Origin: Hymenobacter ruricola
GTDB taxonomy: Bacteria > Bacteroidota > Bacteroidia > Cytophagales > Hymenobacteraceae
DNA length: 64,000 nt
NCBI RefSeq assembly: GCF_015694525.1
Contig: NZ_JADQDM010000008.1
Coordinates: 150,779 to 214,778, forward strand
Direction: 5' to 3'
This document shows positions 25,255 to 34,400 of the stretch, one piece after another (the stretch's first letter is position 1; each line of letters opens with the position of its first letter). The translations under genes were made by a program, and so were the position numbers. The notes under the pieces are model-generated. The model saw nothing but the letters and a program-made list of their open reading frames with translations, was not told the origin of the DNA and did no database searches.

Positions 25255-26904
25255 ATGGCAGCTCCCTATACTACCCCCGGCGTGTACATCGTCGAGAAGA
25301 ATGCATTTCCCAACTCCGTGGTGCAGGTCGAAACGGCCCTACCGGTGTTCATCGGCTTCACGCAGAAGGCGACCTACAACGGCAAGGACCTGACCAACAT
25401 CCCGACCCGGGTCGACTCCCTCAAGCAGTTTGAGGACTACTTCGGCACGGGCTTCGTGCAGAAATTCACGCTGGCCGACTACGCCGCGAACGACAACCCG
25501 ATGATTGAGGCGTCCAAAATCGGCTTGCTCGCGTCCCCCGGCAAGATGTACCAGCTGGTGCCGGCTGAAAACGACAAGCTTTACTACCTCTACAACGCCA
25601 TCCGGCTGTTCTATATCAACGGGGGCTCGACCTGCTACATTCTCTCGATTGGCAACTACGCCACCGACCTGACCAAAGACCTGTTCATCAATGCCATTGG
25701 CACACTGGTGTACGAGCAGGACCCCACCATGCTGCTGTGCCCCGACGCGCTGCGCCTCGACAACGACGGCGACTACAATGACGTGATGACAGCCATGCTG
25801 GCCCACTGCGCCAACGTGCAGAGCCGCATCGCCATGTTTGACGTGCGCGAAGGCGCCGTGACGAAAGTGGACGACATCACCGACAAGGTTCTGGCGTTCC
25901 GCACCGGCGTGGGCCAGAACTTCCTCAACTACGGCGTCGCGTACTTCCCCTGGGTCAACACCTCGGTCATCGCCGACACCGACCTCTCCTTCTACAACCT
26001 CGACGCGGCCTCGCTAACCCTGCTGCGCGGCCTCCTCAACCCCCTGGACGCTGATTTGAAAGCCGGCACCACGCGGCCGGCGGGCACCGAGGAAATGAAG
26101 GTGCCCGAGCTGGCGCTGGAACCCGACCCGCTCAAAGCCCAGAACATCTTCGACGTGGCCGCGCTGCTGCTCGTCGACTCCAACGTGCCCACCCCCGACC
26201 CCGCGCCCGAAGGCTACAGCCACGCGCAGGCCGTGGTGGACAAGCGCCGCGCCATCGACAACTCGCTGCGCACGCTCTACCCCGACTACAAGCTCATCAT
26301 CAAGGCCATGACGACCTACCTGAACACCATGCCGGTGTCGGCGGCCATGGCCGGCGTGTACACGGCCGTGGACAGCAGCCGCGGCGTGTGGAAAGCCCCC
26401 GCCAACTGGAGCCTCAACGCGGTGGTGTCGCCCACGGTGTCGCTCAGCGACAAAGACCAGGGCCGCCTCAACATCGACCCCACCACAGGCAAGTCCATCA
26501 ACGTCATCCGGGCCTTCAAGGGCATGGGCGTGATGGTGTGGGGCGCCCGCACCCTCGACGGCAACAGCCAGGACTGGCGCTACATCAACGTGCGCCGCAC
26601 TATGATAATGATTGAGCAGTCGGTGAAGCTGGCGGCCCACGCCTACGTCTTCGAGCCCAACGACGCCAACACCTGGGTGACCGTCAAGAGCGCCATCAAC
26701 AGCTTCCTGTTCAACCTCTGGAAGCAGGGCGCGCTGGCCGGCTCCGTGCCCGACGACGCCTACCAGGTGCTCATCGGCCTGGGCAGCACCATGACCGCCG
26801 ACGACATCCTCGACGGCTACATGAACGTGACCGTGCTGGTGTCCATCGTGCGCCCGGCCGAGTTCATCGAACTCACCTTCCAGCAGCAAATGCAGAAGTC
26901 GTAG
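25255..26904 (+). CDS. Contractile sheath protein (phage tail sheath / Afp2-4-like)
   Basis: Forms the contractile outer sheath of the injection particle, 549 aa. The N-terminus YTTPGVYIVEKNAFPNSVVQVETALPVFIG (quoted in part: YTTPGVYIVEKN) is typical of tail sheaths. The C-terminal block contains VWGARTLDGNSQDWRYINV and RRTMIMIEQSVKLAAHAYVF, the conserved handshake region that links neighbouring subunits. The middle part (about 100-350) is the variable surface domain. Only one sheath gene is present, whereas Afp and PVC clusters encode several paralogues. It is followed by the tube genes in the usual order. Confidence 0.96.
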   Translation: MAAPYTTPGVYIVEKNAFPNSVVQVETALPVFIGFTQKATYNGKDLTNIPTRVDSLKQFEDYFGTGFVQKFTLADYAANDNPMIEASKIGLLASPGKMYQLVPAENDKLYYLYNAIRLFYINGGSTCYILSIGNYATDLTKDLFINAIGTLVYEQDPTMLLCPDALRLDNDGDYNDVMTAMLAHCANVQSRIAMFDVREGAVTKVDDITDKVLAFRTGVGQNFLNYGVAYFPWVNTSVIADTDLSFYNLDAASLTLLRGLLNPLDADLKAGTTRPAGTEEMKVPELALEPDPLKAQNIFDVAALLLVDSNVPTPDPAPEGYSHAQAVVDKRRAIDNSLRTLYPDYKLIIKAMTTYLNTMPVSAAMAGVYTAVDSSRGVWKAPANWSLNAVVSPTVSLSDKDQGRLNIDPTTGKSINVIRAFKGMGVMVWGARTLDGNSQDWRYINVRRTMIMIEQSVKLAAHAYVFEPNDANTWVTVKSAINSFLFNLWKQGALAGSVPDDAYQVLIGLGSTMTADDILDGYMNVTVLVSIVRPAEFIELTFQQQMQKS

Positions 26905-26973
26905 GCCGGCCCGGCCCCGCGGCTCCTTTTCTAAAGCGCATCATTTTCATTTCTACTTTTCCTCCCAAACATC

Positions 26974-27438
26974 ATGGCAGACGACGGCAGCGCCCAAAGT
27001 CAGAATATCTGGCCTCTACCCAAGTTTTACTTCCAGGTCGACGGCCTGGGCGGCGGCGTGGGCAACTACTTCCACGAGGTGAGCGGCCTCGACACCGAGT
27101 CGCAACCCATTGAGTACCGGCACGGCAACAGCCCGGTGTTCTCGCCCATCAAGATGCCCGGCCTGCAGAAGGTGGGCAACGTAACGCTCAAGAAGGGTAT
27201 CTTCGTCAAGGACAACAAGTTCTGGGCCTGGTACTCCACCATCAAGATGAACACCATGCAGCGGCAGACGGTGGTGATTAAGCTGCTCGACGAGTCGGGC
27301 GCGCCCACCATGACCTGGACGCTGAACAACGCCTGGCCGACCAAGATTCAGGGCACCGACCTGAAGGCCGACGGCAACGAAGCGGCCATCGAAACCATTG
27401 AGTTGGCCTACGAAACCCTGGTGGTGGCCAATGGCTAA
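26974..27438 (+). CDS. Inner tube protein 1 (T4 gp19-like / Afp1-like)
   Basis: Hexameric inner tube subunit through which cargo travels, 154 aa. Conserved signatures are PLPKFYFQVDGLGGGVGNYF, EVSGLDTESQPIEYRHG, GLQKVGNVTLKKGIF and the final AAIETIELAYETLVV, all standard for T4-like tail tube proteins. The size matches the family (about 150 aa). It lies directly after the sheath gene and 18 bases before a second, diverged tube protein. It is probably the major tube component because of its canonical sequence. Confidence 0.95.
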   Translation: MADDGSAQSQNIWPLPKFYFQVDGLGGGVGNYFHEVSGLDTESQPIEYRHGNSPVFSPIKMPGLQKVGNVTLKKGIFVKDNKFWAWYSTIKMNTMQRQTVVIKLLDESGAPTMTWTLNNAWPTKIQGTDLKADGNEAAIETIELAYETLVVANG

Positions 27439-27456
27439 CGCTAACGACGGCCGCCG

Positions 27457-27915
27457 ATGACTCCGTTTTATCCGCCGCCCAGCTTCTATTTCCGGCTGCG
27501 GTTTGCGGGCATCAGCTCGGCGCGCGACAACGGCTTTCAGGAAGCATCGGGGCTCGACGTGGAATGGGAGATGGAGGAAATCCGCGAAGGCGGCCAGAAC
27601 GACTACGCGCACCGGCTGCCCAAGACGGTGAAGTACCACAACTTGGTGCTGCGCCGGGGCTTCGTGAGCGCCAACTCCCAGCTGGCCGAGTGGTGCAACA
27701 GCACGCTTTCGGCCGACTTCACGACGCCGCTGGTGCTGCACGACATTCAGCTGCACCTGCTGAACGCCGAGCACAAGCCGCTGGCCGCCTGGGCGTTTCG
27801 CGATGCCTGGCCGGTGAAGTGGAAGATGTCGGATTTCCGGTCGCAGGAAAACGCGCTGGCCATCGAAACCATCGAATTTGCTTTTGCCAACTTTCAGCGC
27901 GTGCCGACCAGCTAA
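27457..27915 (+). CDS. Tube-like protein 2 (gp19 family, Afp5-like tube initiator)
   Basis: 152-aa paralogue of the preceding tube protein, with the same frame of motifs: PSFYFRLRFAGI, FQEASGLDVEWEMEEIREGG, TVKYHNLVLRRGFV and ALAIETIEFAFANFQRV. Divergent tube copies such as Afp5 form the layer between baseplate spike and main tube, and that is the likely role. The neighbouring DUF5908, LysM and VgrG genes encode the hub that it would contact. Confidence 0.92.
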   Translation: MTPFYPPPSFYFRLRFAGISSARDNGFQEASGLDVEWEMEEIREGGQNDYAHRLPKTVKYHNLVLRRGFVSANSQLAEWCNSTLSADFTTPLVLHDIQLHLLNAEHKPLAAWAFRDAWPVKWKMSDFRSQENALAIETIEFAFANFQRVPTS

Positions 27916-27921
27916 GGACTG

Positions 27922-28101
27922 ATGCCCATTGAAATCCGCGAACTCGTAATAAAAGTGACGGTGCAGGACGACGCCCGGCCCGCCCAGCCGCCCCCCGCGG
28001 GCGGGCTGGGCGGGCCCGACCTGCAGCGCTGGCAGCAGGAGCTCACGCGCGCCTGCGTGCAGGAAGTGCTGGACGAACTGAGCCGCCGCGCGGAACGCTG
28101 A
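27922..28101 (+). CDS. DUF5908 small eCIS protein
   Basis: 59 aa, starting MPIEIRELVIKVTVQDD and ending LDELSRRAER, seven bases after the tube-2 stop. The N-terminal strand and helical C-terminus separated by a Pro/Gly-rich linker match DUF5908 proteins, small conserved members of eCIS clusters of unknown role. Its position between the second tube and the LysM adaptor is the usual one. Easily missed because of its size, but the neighbour order and motif support it. Confidence 0.8.
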   Translation: MPIEIRELVIKVTVQDDARPAQPPPAGGLGGPDLQRWQQELTRACVQEVLDELSRRAER

Positions 28102-28180
28102 AACCCGACACGAAACCCGGCGCGGGCCCACTGGACGCCCCGCGCCGCGGCCACCGCTTACTCCTTTCTACCTTAGCACC

Positions 28181-28840
28181 ATGGCGCTGGTTAAAATGAC
28201 CTTGCAGGCCTTCACCGACGGCAAATTCCAGTCGGCGGCGGGGCCCAAGCACAGCGTGTTTCTGAACCCGGAAACCATTTCGCACAACAGCGAAAACTCC
28301 TACGACACGCCGCACCCGCCGGGCAGCCCCGGCGACACGCCGCGCTTCAACTACGCCAGCCAGGGCAAGCTCGCGTTCAGCCTGGTGCTGGACGGCACCC
28401 GCCCGATTGACGGCAAAACATTAGAAGTCAGCACCGAAATAAAGACCCTGCGCAGCCTGGTGTTTCTCTATCACGGGGCCATTCACAGCCCGTACTACGT
28501 GCAGGTGAGCTGGGGCAAGCTGGTCTTCAACGGCCGGGCCACGAGCTTCAACGTCAGCTACTCACTGTTTCGGCCCGACGGGTCGCCGGTGCGGGCCAAG
28601 GTGGACCTGAGCTTCGTGAGCTTCATCGACGCGAAAACGCTGGCCCTGGAAGCCGACCCGCAGTCGGCTGACCTGACGCACCACCACGTGGTGCAAGCCG
28701 GCGACACCCTGCCGCAGCTCTGCTACCGCATCTACGGCAGCGCGCAGTACTACATTCAGGTGGCCGAGCGCAACAACCTGGTCAATTTCAGCCACCTCAC
28801 GCCCGGCACGCGGCTGCGGTTTCCGCCCCTGCGCGCGTAG
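28181..28840 (+). CDS. eCIS tube-adaptor protein with LysM domain (Afp7-like)
   Basis: Baseplate-hub adaptor joining tube to VgrG spike, 219 aa. Residues 1-160 match the contractile injection system tube protein N-terminal domain (MALVKMTLQAFTD, FLNPETISHNSE, SWGKLVFNGRATSFNVSYSL, FRPDGSPVRAKVDLSF). The last 50 residues are a LysM-like module (HHVVQAGDTLPQLCYRIYGS, then LTPGTRLRFPPL). The same architecture is known from gp53-like/Afp7 proteins, where LysM serves as a structural joint rather than for wall binding. The pyrimidine-rich TTCTACCTT leader lies just before the ATG. Confidence 0.93.
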   Translation: MALVKMTLQAFTDGKFQSAAGPKHSVFLNPETISHNSENSYDTPHPPGSPGDTPRFNYASQGKLAFSLVLDGTRPIDGKTLEVSTEIKTLRSLVFLYHGAIHSPYYVQVSWGKLVFNGRATSFNVSYSLFRPDGSPVRAKVDLSFVSFIDAKTLALEADPQSADLTHHHVVQAGDTLPQLCYRIYGSAQYYIQVAERNNLVNFSHLTPGTRLRFPPLRA

Positions 28841-28878
28841 GCAGCTGACCTTCAATTGATAATTCGCATTCAGAGTTA

Positions 28879-30690
28879 ATGGCAGCAACCGCAAGTTTCG
28901 TGACCGCCGGGCTGGTGTCGTACAGCATCACGGTGGGGGGAGAAAACGTGACGGCCATCAACGACACGTACCGGGTGCTCTCCATTTCGGTGTCGAAGGG
29001 CGTGAACGCCATCAGCACGGCCCAGGTGGTGCTCATTGACGGCGACATGGCCACGGCCGAGTTCCCGGTTACGGATTCCGACACGTTCGAGCCCGGCACC
29101 CCGATTGACATTTCGGTGGGCTACGACAACGTGAACAAAAAGATTTTCAGCGGCATCGTGACGGGCTACCAGTTGGGCTCGCAGGGGGCGCAGGGCGTGA
29201 AAATCACGGTGTCGTGCAAGGACAAAGCCGTGAAGCTGTCGGGCGTGCGCCAGACGCGGGCCCACAAAAAGCAGCCGGTCAGCGACACCATCACCGAAAT
29301 TCTGGGCAAGCACCCCGGCCTGGGCCTCTCGTCCACCATCGCCGCCACCACCGACCCGGAGCAGGCTGTGCAGCAGGACCTTACCGACTGGGACTACATT
29401 GTGACGCGGGCCGAGATGAGCGGGCAGGTGGTGGTGAGCGACCAGGGCCAATTCGAGACGAAGACGCTGGCCACCCTGGGCGAGCCGGTGCTGGCCCTGG
29501 AATACGGCACCAACGTGTACAGCTTTTCGCTGCAGGTGGATGCCCGCACCCAGCTGAGCAGCGTCACGGCGCAGTCGTGGTCGCTCGACACCGGCGAGGC
29601 CGTGGAAGTGACCGCCAAAACGCCCGACCTGAAAACGCCCGGCAACGTGGAAAGCAGCACCCTGGCCGATGCCCTGGGCCAGACCGACTACAAGATGTTT
29701 GCCACGGCCGACATTGAGCAGGGGCCGCTGCAAAAAATGGCCGACACCATGCTCGCCAAGCGCACGCTGGCCAAGGTGCAGGGCACGGTGGAAACGCCGG
29801 GGGTGGACATAGCGCCGGGCAGCCTCGTGAGCCTGAGCCGCATCGGCAAGCGCTTCAGCGGCAACGGGTTTGTGTCGAAGGTGGCGCACGCCATTAGCGG
29901 CGGCGACTGGAAGACGACGCTGACGCTGGGCATGAACGAAAAGTGGTTTGCCGAAACCAAGCCCGACGTGAGCCCTTCGGCCGAGACGGCCAAGGTGGTG
30001 GCCGGCGGCGCCAACGGGCTGTACAAAGCCGTGGTGAAGGCCATTCAGCCCGACGACGAAAGCAAGTACCGGGTCCAAATCACCCTCAACGACCTCGACA
30101 AGGCCGAGCTGTGGGCCCGCCTGGCCCAGCCCTACGCCACCGACGGCGCGGGCATGTACTTTTTCCCCGAAGTGGGCGACCAGGTCATTGTGGGCTTTCT
30201 GGGCGGGGCGAGCAGCTCGCCCATCATCCTGGGCTCGGTGTACACCAAAAACCGCAAGCCGGCCTACACCCCCGACGACAAGAATTCCACCAAAGCCATT
30301 GTGACGAAAAACAAGCTCACCCTGGAATTCGACGACGACAAGAAAATCATCACCCTGAAAACCCCCGCCGGCAACAAGCTCGTCATCAGCGATGCTGACG
30401 GCGGCAAGGGCCTGGCCCTCACCGACCAGCAGGGCAATACCGTGACCCTCTCGGACCAGGGCATTTCGGTGGTCAGCAAGTCGACGCTCAGCCTCAAGGC
30501 CGACCAGGACCTGACGCTGGAATCGACCACGGGCAACGTCAGCATCAAGGGGGCGCAGGGCGCGACGGTGAAGGCGCCCACCGTGAGCGTCACGGCCGAC
30601 GCCTCCCTCACCCTGAAAAGCAGCGGCGTAGCCGAGCTTTCGGCCAGCGCCACCACCACGGTGAAAGGCGCGATAGTCATGATTAACTGA
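28879..30690 (+). CDS. VgrG-like spike protein (Afp8-like; gp27/gp5 fusion)
   Basis: Trimeric central spike of the baseplate, 603 aa. The N-terminal part is gp27-like (TYRVLSISVSKGVNAISTAQ, VSCKDKAVKLSGVRQTR). An OB-fold follows near residues 385-460 (QITLNDLDKAELWARLAQPY, FFPEVGDQVIVGFLGG, PIILGSVYTKNRKP). The C-terminus is a repeated beta-helix needle (LTLESTTGNVSIKGAQGATV, ADASLTLKSSGVAELSAS). No extra effector domain is fused to the end. A PAAR protein gene follows and would sharpen the tip. Confidence 0.95.
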   Translation: MAATASFVTAGLVSYSITVGGENVTAINDTYRVLSISVSKGVNAISTAQVVLIDGDMATAEFPVTDSDTFEPGTPIDISVGYDNVNKKIFSGIVTGYQLGSQGAQGVKITVSCKDKAVKLSGVRQTRAHKKQPVSDTITEILGKHPGLGLSSTIAATTDPEQAVQQDLTDWDYIVTRAEMSGQVVVSDQGQFETKTLATLGEPVLALEYGTNVYSFSLQVDARTQLSSVTAQSWSLDTGEAVEVTAKTPDLKTPGNVESSTLADALGQTDYKMFATADIEQGPLQKMADTMLAKRTLAKVQGTVETPGVDIAPGSLVSLSRIGKRFSGNGFVSKVAHAISGGDWKTTLTLGMNEKWFAETKPDVSPSAETAKVVAGGANGLYKAVVKAIQPDDESKYRVQITLNDLDKAELWARLAQPYATDGAGMYFFPEVGDQVIVGFLGGASSSPIILGSVYTKNRKPAYTPDDKNSTKAIVTKNKLTLEFDDDKKIITLKTPAGNKLVISDADGGKGLALTDQQGNTVTLSDQGISVVSKSTLSLKADQDLTLESTTGNVSIKGAQGATVKAPTVSVTADASLTLKSSGVAELSASATTTVKGAIVMIN

Positions 30691-30751
30691 TTTGCACCCA
30701 GCGCCTGCTTTCTTATTTTTACATTCTTCTACCTTCCATTATAAAGCAACC

Positions 30752-31051
30752 ATGCCGCCCGCTGCCCGCCTCACCGATATGCACACCTGCCCGATGGTGA
30801 CGCCGGGCCTGCCGCCCATTCCGCACGTGGGCGGGCCCGTGCTGGGGCCGGGCGAGCCCACGGTGCTCATCGGCAAGCTGCCGGCGGCCGTGGTGGGCGA
30901 TATGGCCACCTGCGTGGGCCCGCCCGATTCCATTGTCATGGGCTCGACTACGGTGCTGATTGGCGGCAAGCCGGCGGCCCGCATGGGCGACCCCACGGCG
31001 CACGGCGGCACCATTGCGCTGGGGCTGCCCACGGTCATGATAGGAGGCTGA
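30752..31051 (+). CDS. PAAR-domain tip protein (Afp10-like)
   Basis: 99-aa cone that caps the VgrG spike. The ATG at 30752 is preferred to an upstream in-frame start because MPPAARLTDMHTCPMV is the canonical PAAR opening. The three repeats are visible (PTVLIGKLPAAVVGDMATC, TTVLIGGKPAARMGDPTAHG, PTVMIGG), with the His/Cys positions that bind metal. It is a stand-alone PAAR with no effector extension. The TTCTACCTT leader is at 30727-30735. Confidence 0.93.
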   Translation: MPPAARLTDMHTCPMVTPGLPPIPHVGGPVLGPGEPTVLIGKLPAAVVGDMATCVGPPDSIVMGSTTVLIGGKPAARMGDPTAHGGTIALGLPTVMIGG

Positions 31052-31056
31052 AAACG

Positions 31057-31479
31057 ATGGCACACGAACGCAGTTCAACGTTTCTGGGGCAGGGCTGGTC
31101 GTTTCCGCCCCGCTTCGACACCGGCACCAAATCTCTGGCCCTGACGCGCGACGAGGAAGACGTGCAGCAGAGCATCTACATCCTGCTGCACACCGAACCC
31201 GGCGAACGCATCATGAACCCCGAGTATGGCTGCCCGTTGCGGCAGTTTTTGTTTGAAACGCCCACCCTCACGCGGCTCACCGAGCTGCAGCAGGTGGTGG
31301 AGCGGGCCATTCTGCACTTCGAGCCGCGCGTGATTGCGGGCCAGGTGCGGGCCAGCACCGACCAAATCAACGATGGCCTGCTGCTGCTGGAAGTGGACTA
31401 CACCATCCGCACCATCAACAGCCGGCACAACGTGGTGTACCCTTTCTACTACCGCGAAGCCACTTTGCTGGACACTTAA
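31057..31479 (+). CDS. Baseplate wedge protein (gp25/GPW family, Afp9-like)
   Basis: Small wedge protein that links the baseplate to the first sheath ring, 140 aa. The GPW/gp25 core is clear: ESP-like EEDVQQSIYILLHTEPGER followed by IMNPEYGCPLRQFLFE, with the conserved EPGER and NPxYGC elements. It ends with YPFYYREATLLDT. Five bases separate it from the PAAR gene and three from the next baseplate gene, showing tight coupling. Confidence 0.95.
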   Translation: MAHERSSTFLGQGWSFPPRFDTGTKSLALTRDEEDVQQSIYILLHTEPGERIMNPEYGCPLRQFLFETPTLTRLTELQQVVERAILHFEPRVIAGQVRASTDQINDGLLLLEVDYTIRTINSRHNVVYPFYYREATLLDT

Positions 31480-31482
31480 CTT

Positions 31483-34400
31483 ATGGCGCAGCCAGCCGAG
31501 CGCCCGTTGGGGCAGTACAACAGCGGAGGAGCCTCGCAGGCCGAGCGGATGCCCGCCATGCTGCCGCCCGACCGCCTGGCCCTGGACGGGCGCACGCTGC
31601 CGCAGCTGCTGGCGTACCTGTCGCGGTTTTCGCGGCAGGTGGCTTTTTGCACCAACCCCGCCGTGGCCGCCCAGGGCGTGTGGGACCTGGCCCGGCACCG
31701 CAGCCTGCTGCTGCTGGCCGAAGTGGCCACCCAGCCGCTGGGCCGCCGCACCGACGCCGTATCGGCCAAGATGGCCGTGCTGTACGAAAGCTCCACCTCG
31801 CCGGCGCACCGCCTGCAGGCCCGGCAGCTCTTGGTGAAGCTGCTGGCGTACGAGTTGGCCAAGCTCAACCGCTGGGTGCTGTACCACCGCGGCAGCAACC
31901 AGCAGCCGCGGTTTGCGGGGGCCCTGGCGCGCATGGTGCGCGAACTGCTGCCGGGCCTGTACGAGGCCGCGCACTACGAGTACCTGCTGCTGCGCACCGG
32001 CCCCGCGCTGGGCGACGGCCCGCGCCGCCTCTCGGCTGGGCCGGAGGGCTCGGTGGCGCAGGCCTTATCCAAGGGCTTGGTGCGCGATTTTGGGGCCGTG
32101 CTGCCGGGCGGCGTGACGCGGCCCGACCCCGTCGCCGACGCCCGCGCCCACGAAGACTACGCCGACCAGCTGCGCAACGGCACCCGAAAGCCCGAAGAGG
32201 TAATCCGGCTGCTGGGCGAACTGCTGTGGCAGACCTACAAGGCCCAGGCCACCCTGGTGGAAGTGGCCCGGCTGGAGCTGGACGACACCCTGAACAGCCG
32301 CGCCGGCCTGCACCCCGAGCTGGGGTTGCTGGTGGGCTTTGTGGAACTGTACGCCCACGCCCAGCGCGAGCTGAACGACATTCCGCGGCGGCACCTCAAC
32401 TATTATTACGAGGACGTGCTGCACGCCCGGCACCGCCCCAGCCAGCCCGACCGCACCTACCTGGCGTTCGCACTGGCCGAGGGCCGCACCCGCTACGTGC
32501 TGCCGGCCGGCACCGTGCTCGACGGCGGCAAGGACGAGGCCAAGCGGCGCATCCTCTTCGCCACCGACGCCGACGCCGAGCTGGGCAGCTGGCGCGTGGC
32601 GGCGCTGGCCACGCTGCTGGTGGCCAACGACGGCGCCAAAATCAAGGCCCGGCGCCGGGTCACGGGCGTGTTCAACTCGGCCATGCGCGACCCCGCCACC
32701 GGGGCCTGGCCGGGGGCCGAAAACGACGCCCGCTGGCCGCTCTTCGGCGCCGACCCCGCCCAGCACCTGGCTTCCATCGACCCGCTGCGGCCCGCGGAGG
32801 TGGGCTTTGCGGTGGCCGCGCCCACGCTGGCCCTGCAGGAAGGCCTGCGCGAGATAACCCTGCGGCTACGGGCCACCGCCACCAGCTTTGCCGAATTTCA
32901 AGACCTGCTGGCCACCAGTGCCCCGGGGGTGCCCCGCGATGCCCAGGAGCAGCAGCGGGTGCTATTCGGCGCGTTTGTGGCGCAGGGCACGGGGCCCTCG
33001 GGCTGGCTGCCGCTGCAAGTGGTGAGCGTGGACTTGGACCCCGCCGCGGTCACCATCAACTGGACGCTGCGGCTGGAGCGCGACCAGCCTCCGCTGGTGC
33101 CCTACGGCCCCGAGCGCCACGGTGAGCGCCTGAGCACCAGCCAGCCCGTGGTACGCCTGCTGCTCAACCCCGGCGCCACCACCTACGGCTACTCCTATTT
33201 CGCCAACCTGGTGCCCGTGGAGCTGCGGGTGCAGGCCAGCGTGCGGCATCTGCGTCCCACCGAACTTTCCAACCAGCTGGGCACGCTTGATGGCAGCGGG
33301 CCATTTTACCCATTTGGTTCGCGCGCCATGCCCGGGGCCGGCCTGGTGGTGGGCGTGGCCGAGCTGCTGGGCAAGAACGTGACCGGCATCACCTTGGCCC
33401 TGACTTGGCAAAACCTGCCGCGCCAGGGGCTGGCCGCCTACTACGCGGGCTACGCCGACAACGCCGCGCAGCTGTTTGCCGACGACGCTTTTCAGGTGAA
33501 GGTGGGCTACCTGGCCGACTACCGCTGGCAGGCGGCTGTGCCCAAGGCCAAGACGCGCCTGTTTGCCCCCGGCACGGGGCGCGGGCCCGCCCTGGCCCCC
33601 CAGACGCTGGTGAAGCTGGAGCGGCCCGGCCGCCTCACGCCGGCCCCCAACGGCTCGACCGGGCTGGTGCGCCTCGTACTGGCCGGCCCGGCCCCGGGCT
33701 TCGGCGCCGACCTCTACCCGCAGGCCCTGGCTGACGCCGTGCGCTACAACCACCGCCACCGGCGCCGTCCCCGGCCGCTGCCCCAGGTGCCCTTCGTGCC
33801 CGTGCTGCAGCAGCTCACCGTCAGCTACACGGCCGAGGAAGTGCTGGTGCCCGGCCAGGCCAACAGCCCGGCGACTTTCTACCACCTGCACCCGTTTTTC
33901 GGCTACGAGCCGGCCAACGCCGGCGCCGTGCGCCTGCTGCCGCTGCTGGACCGCGAAGGCACGCTGCTGGTGAGCCTCAGCCCCGACGCCGCCGGTCGCG
34001 ACGTGAGCCTGCTGTTTGAGCTGGCCGTGCCGACGGATACGGACGACGTGCCGCCCACGCCCGAGTGGACGTTTCTGGACGGCGACGAGTGGCGGCCGCT
34101 GGCCCAGGCCAGCGGCTACGCCGATGTGGCCCCGGGCTTCGCCAACAGCTGCCGGGTGGTGCTGACGCTGCCCAACGGCCCGGGCATCACACAACACCAG
34201 TTGCTGCCCAGCGGCTGGTGCTGGCTGCGGGCTACCGTGCCCGACCGCACGGCCGCCTTCGGGCTGGTGCGGGCCCTGCACCTGCGCCTGGTGCAGGCCA
34301 CTCGCCTCACCACCGGCGACCCCGCGCCGGCGCCCTTTCAGGGGCCGCTGGCGCCCGGCACGCTGGTGCGCCTGCTCTCGCCGCTGCCGGGCGTGGTGGC

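Noticed and set aside
25255..31479. Type VI secretion system (VgrG, PAAR and Hcp-like proteins present)
   Set aside because: The sheath is one phage-like protein, not a TssB/TssC pair, and TssJLM and ClpV are missing.
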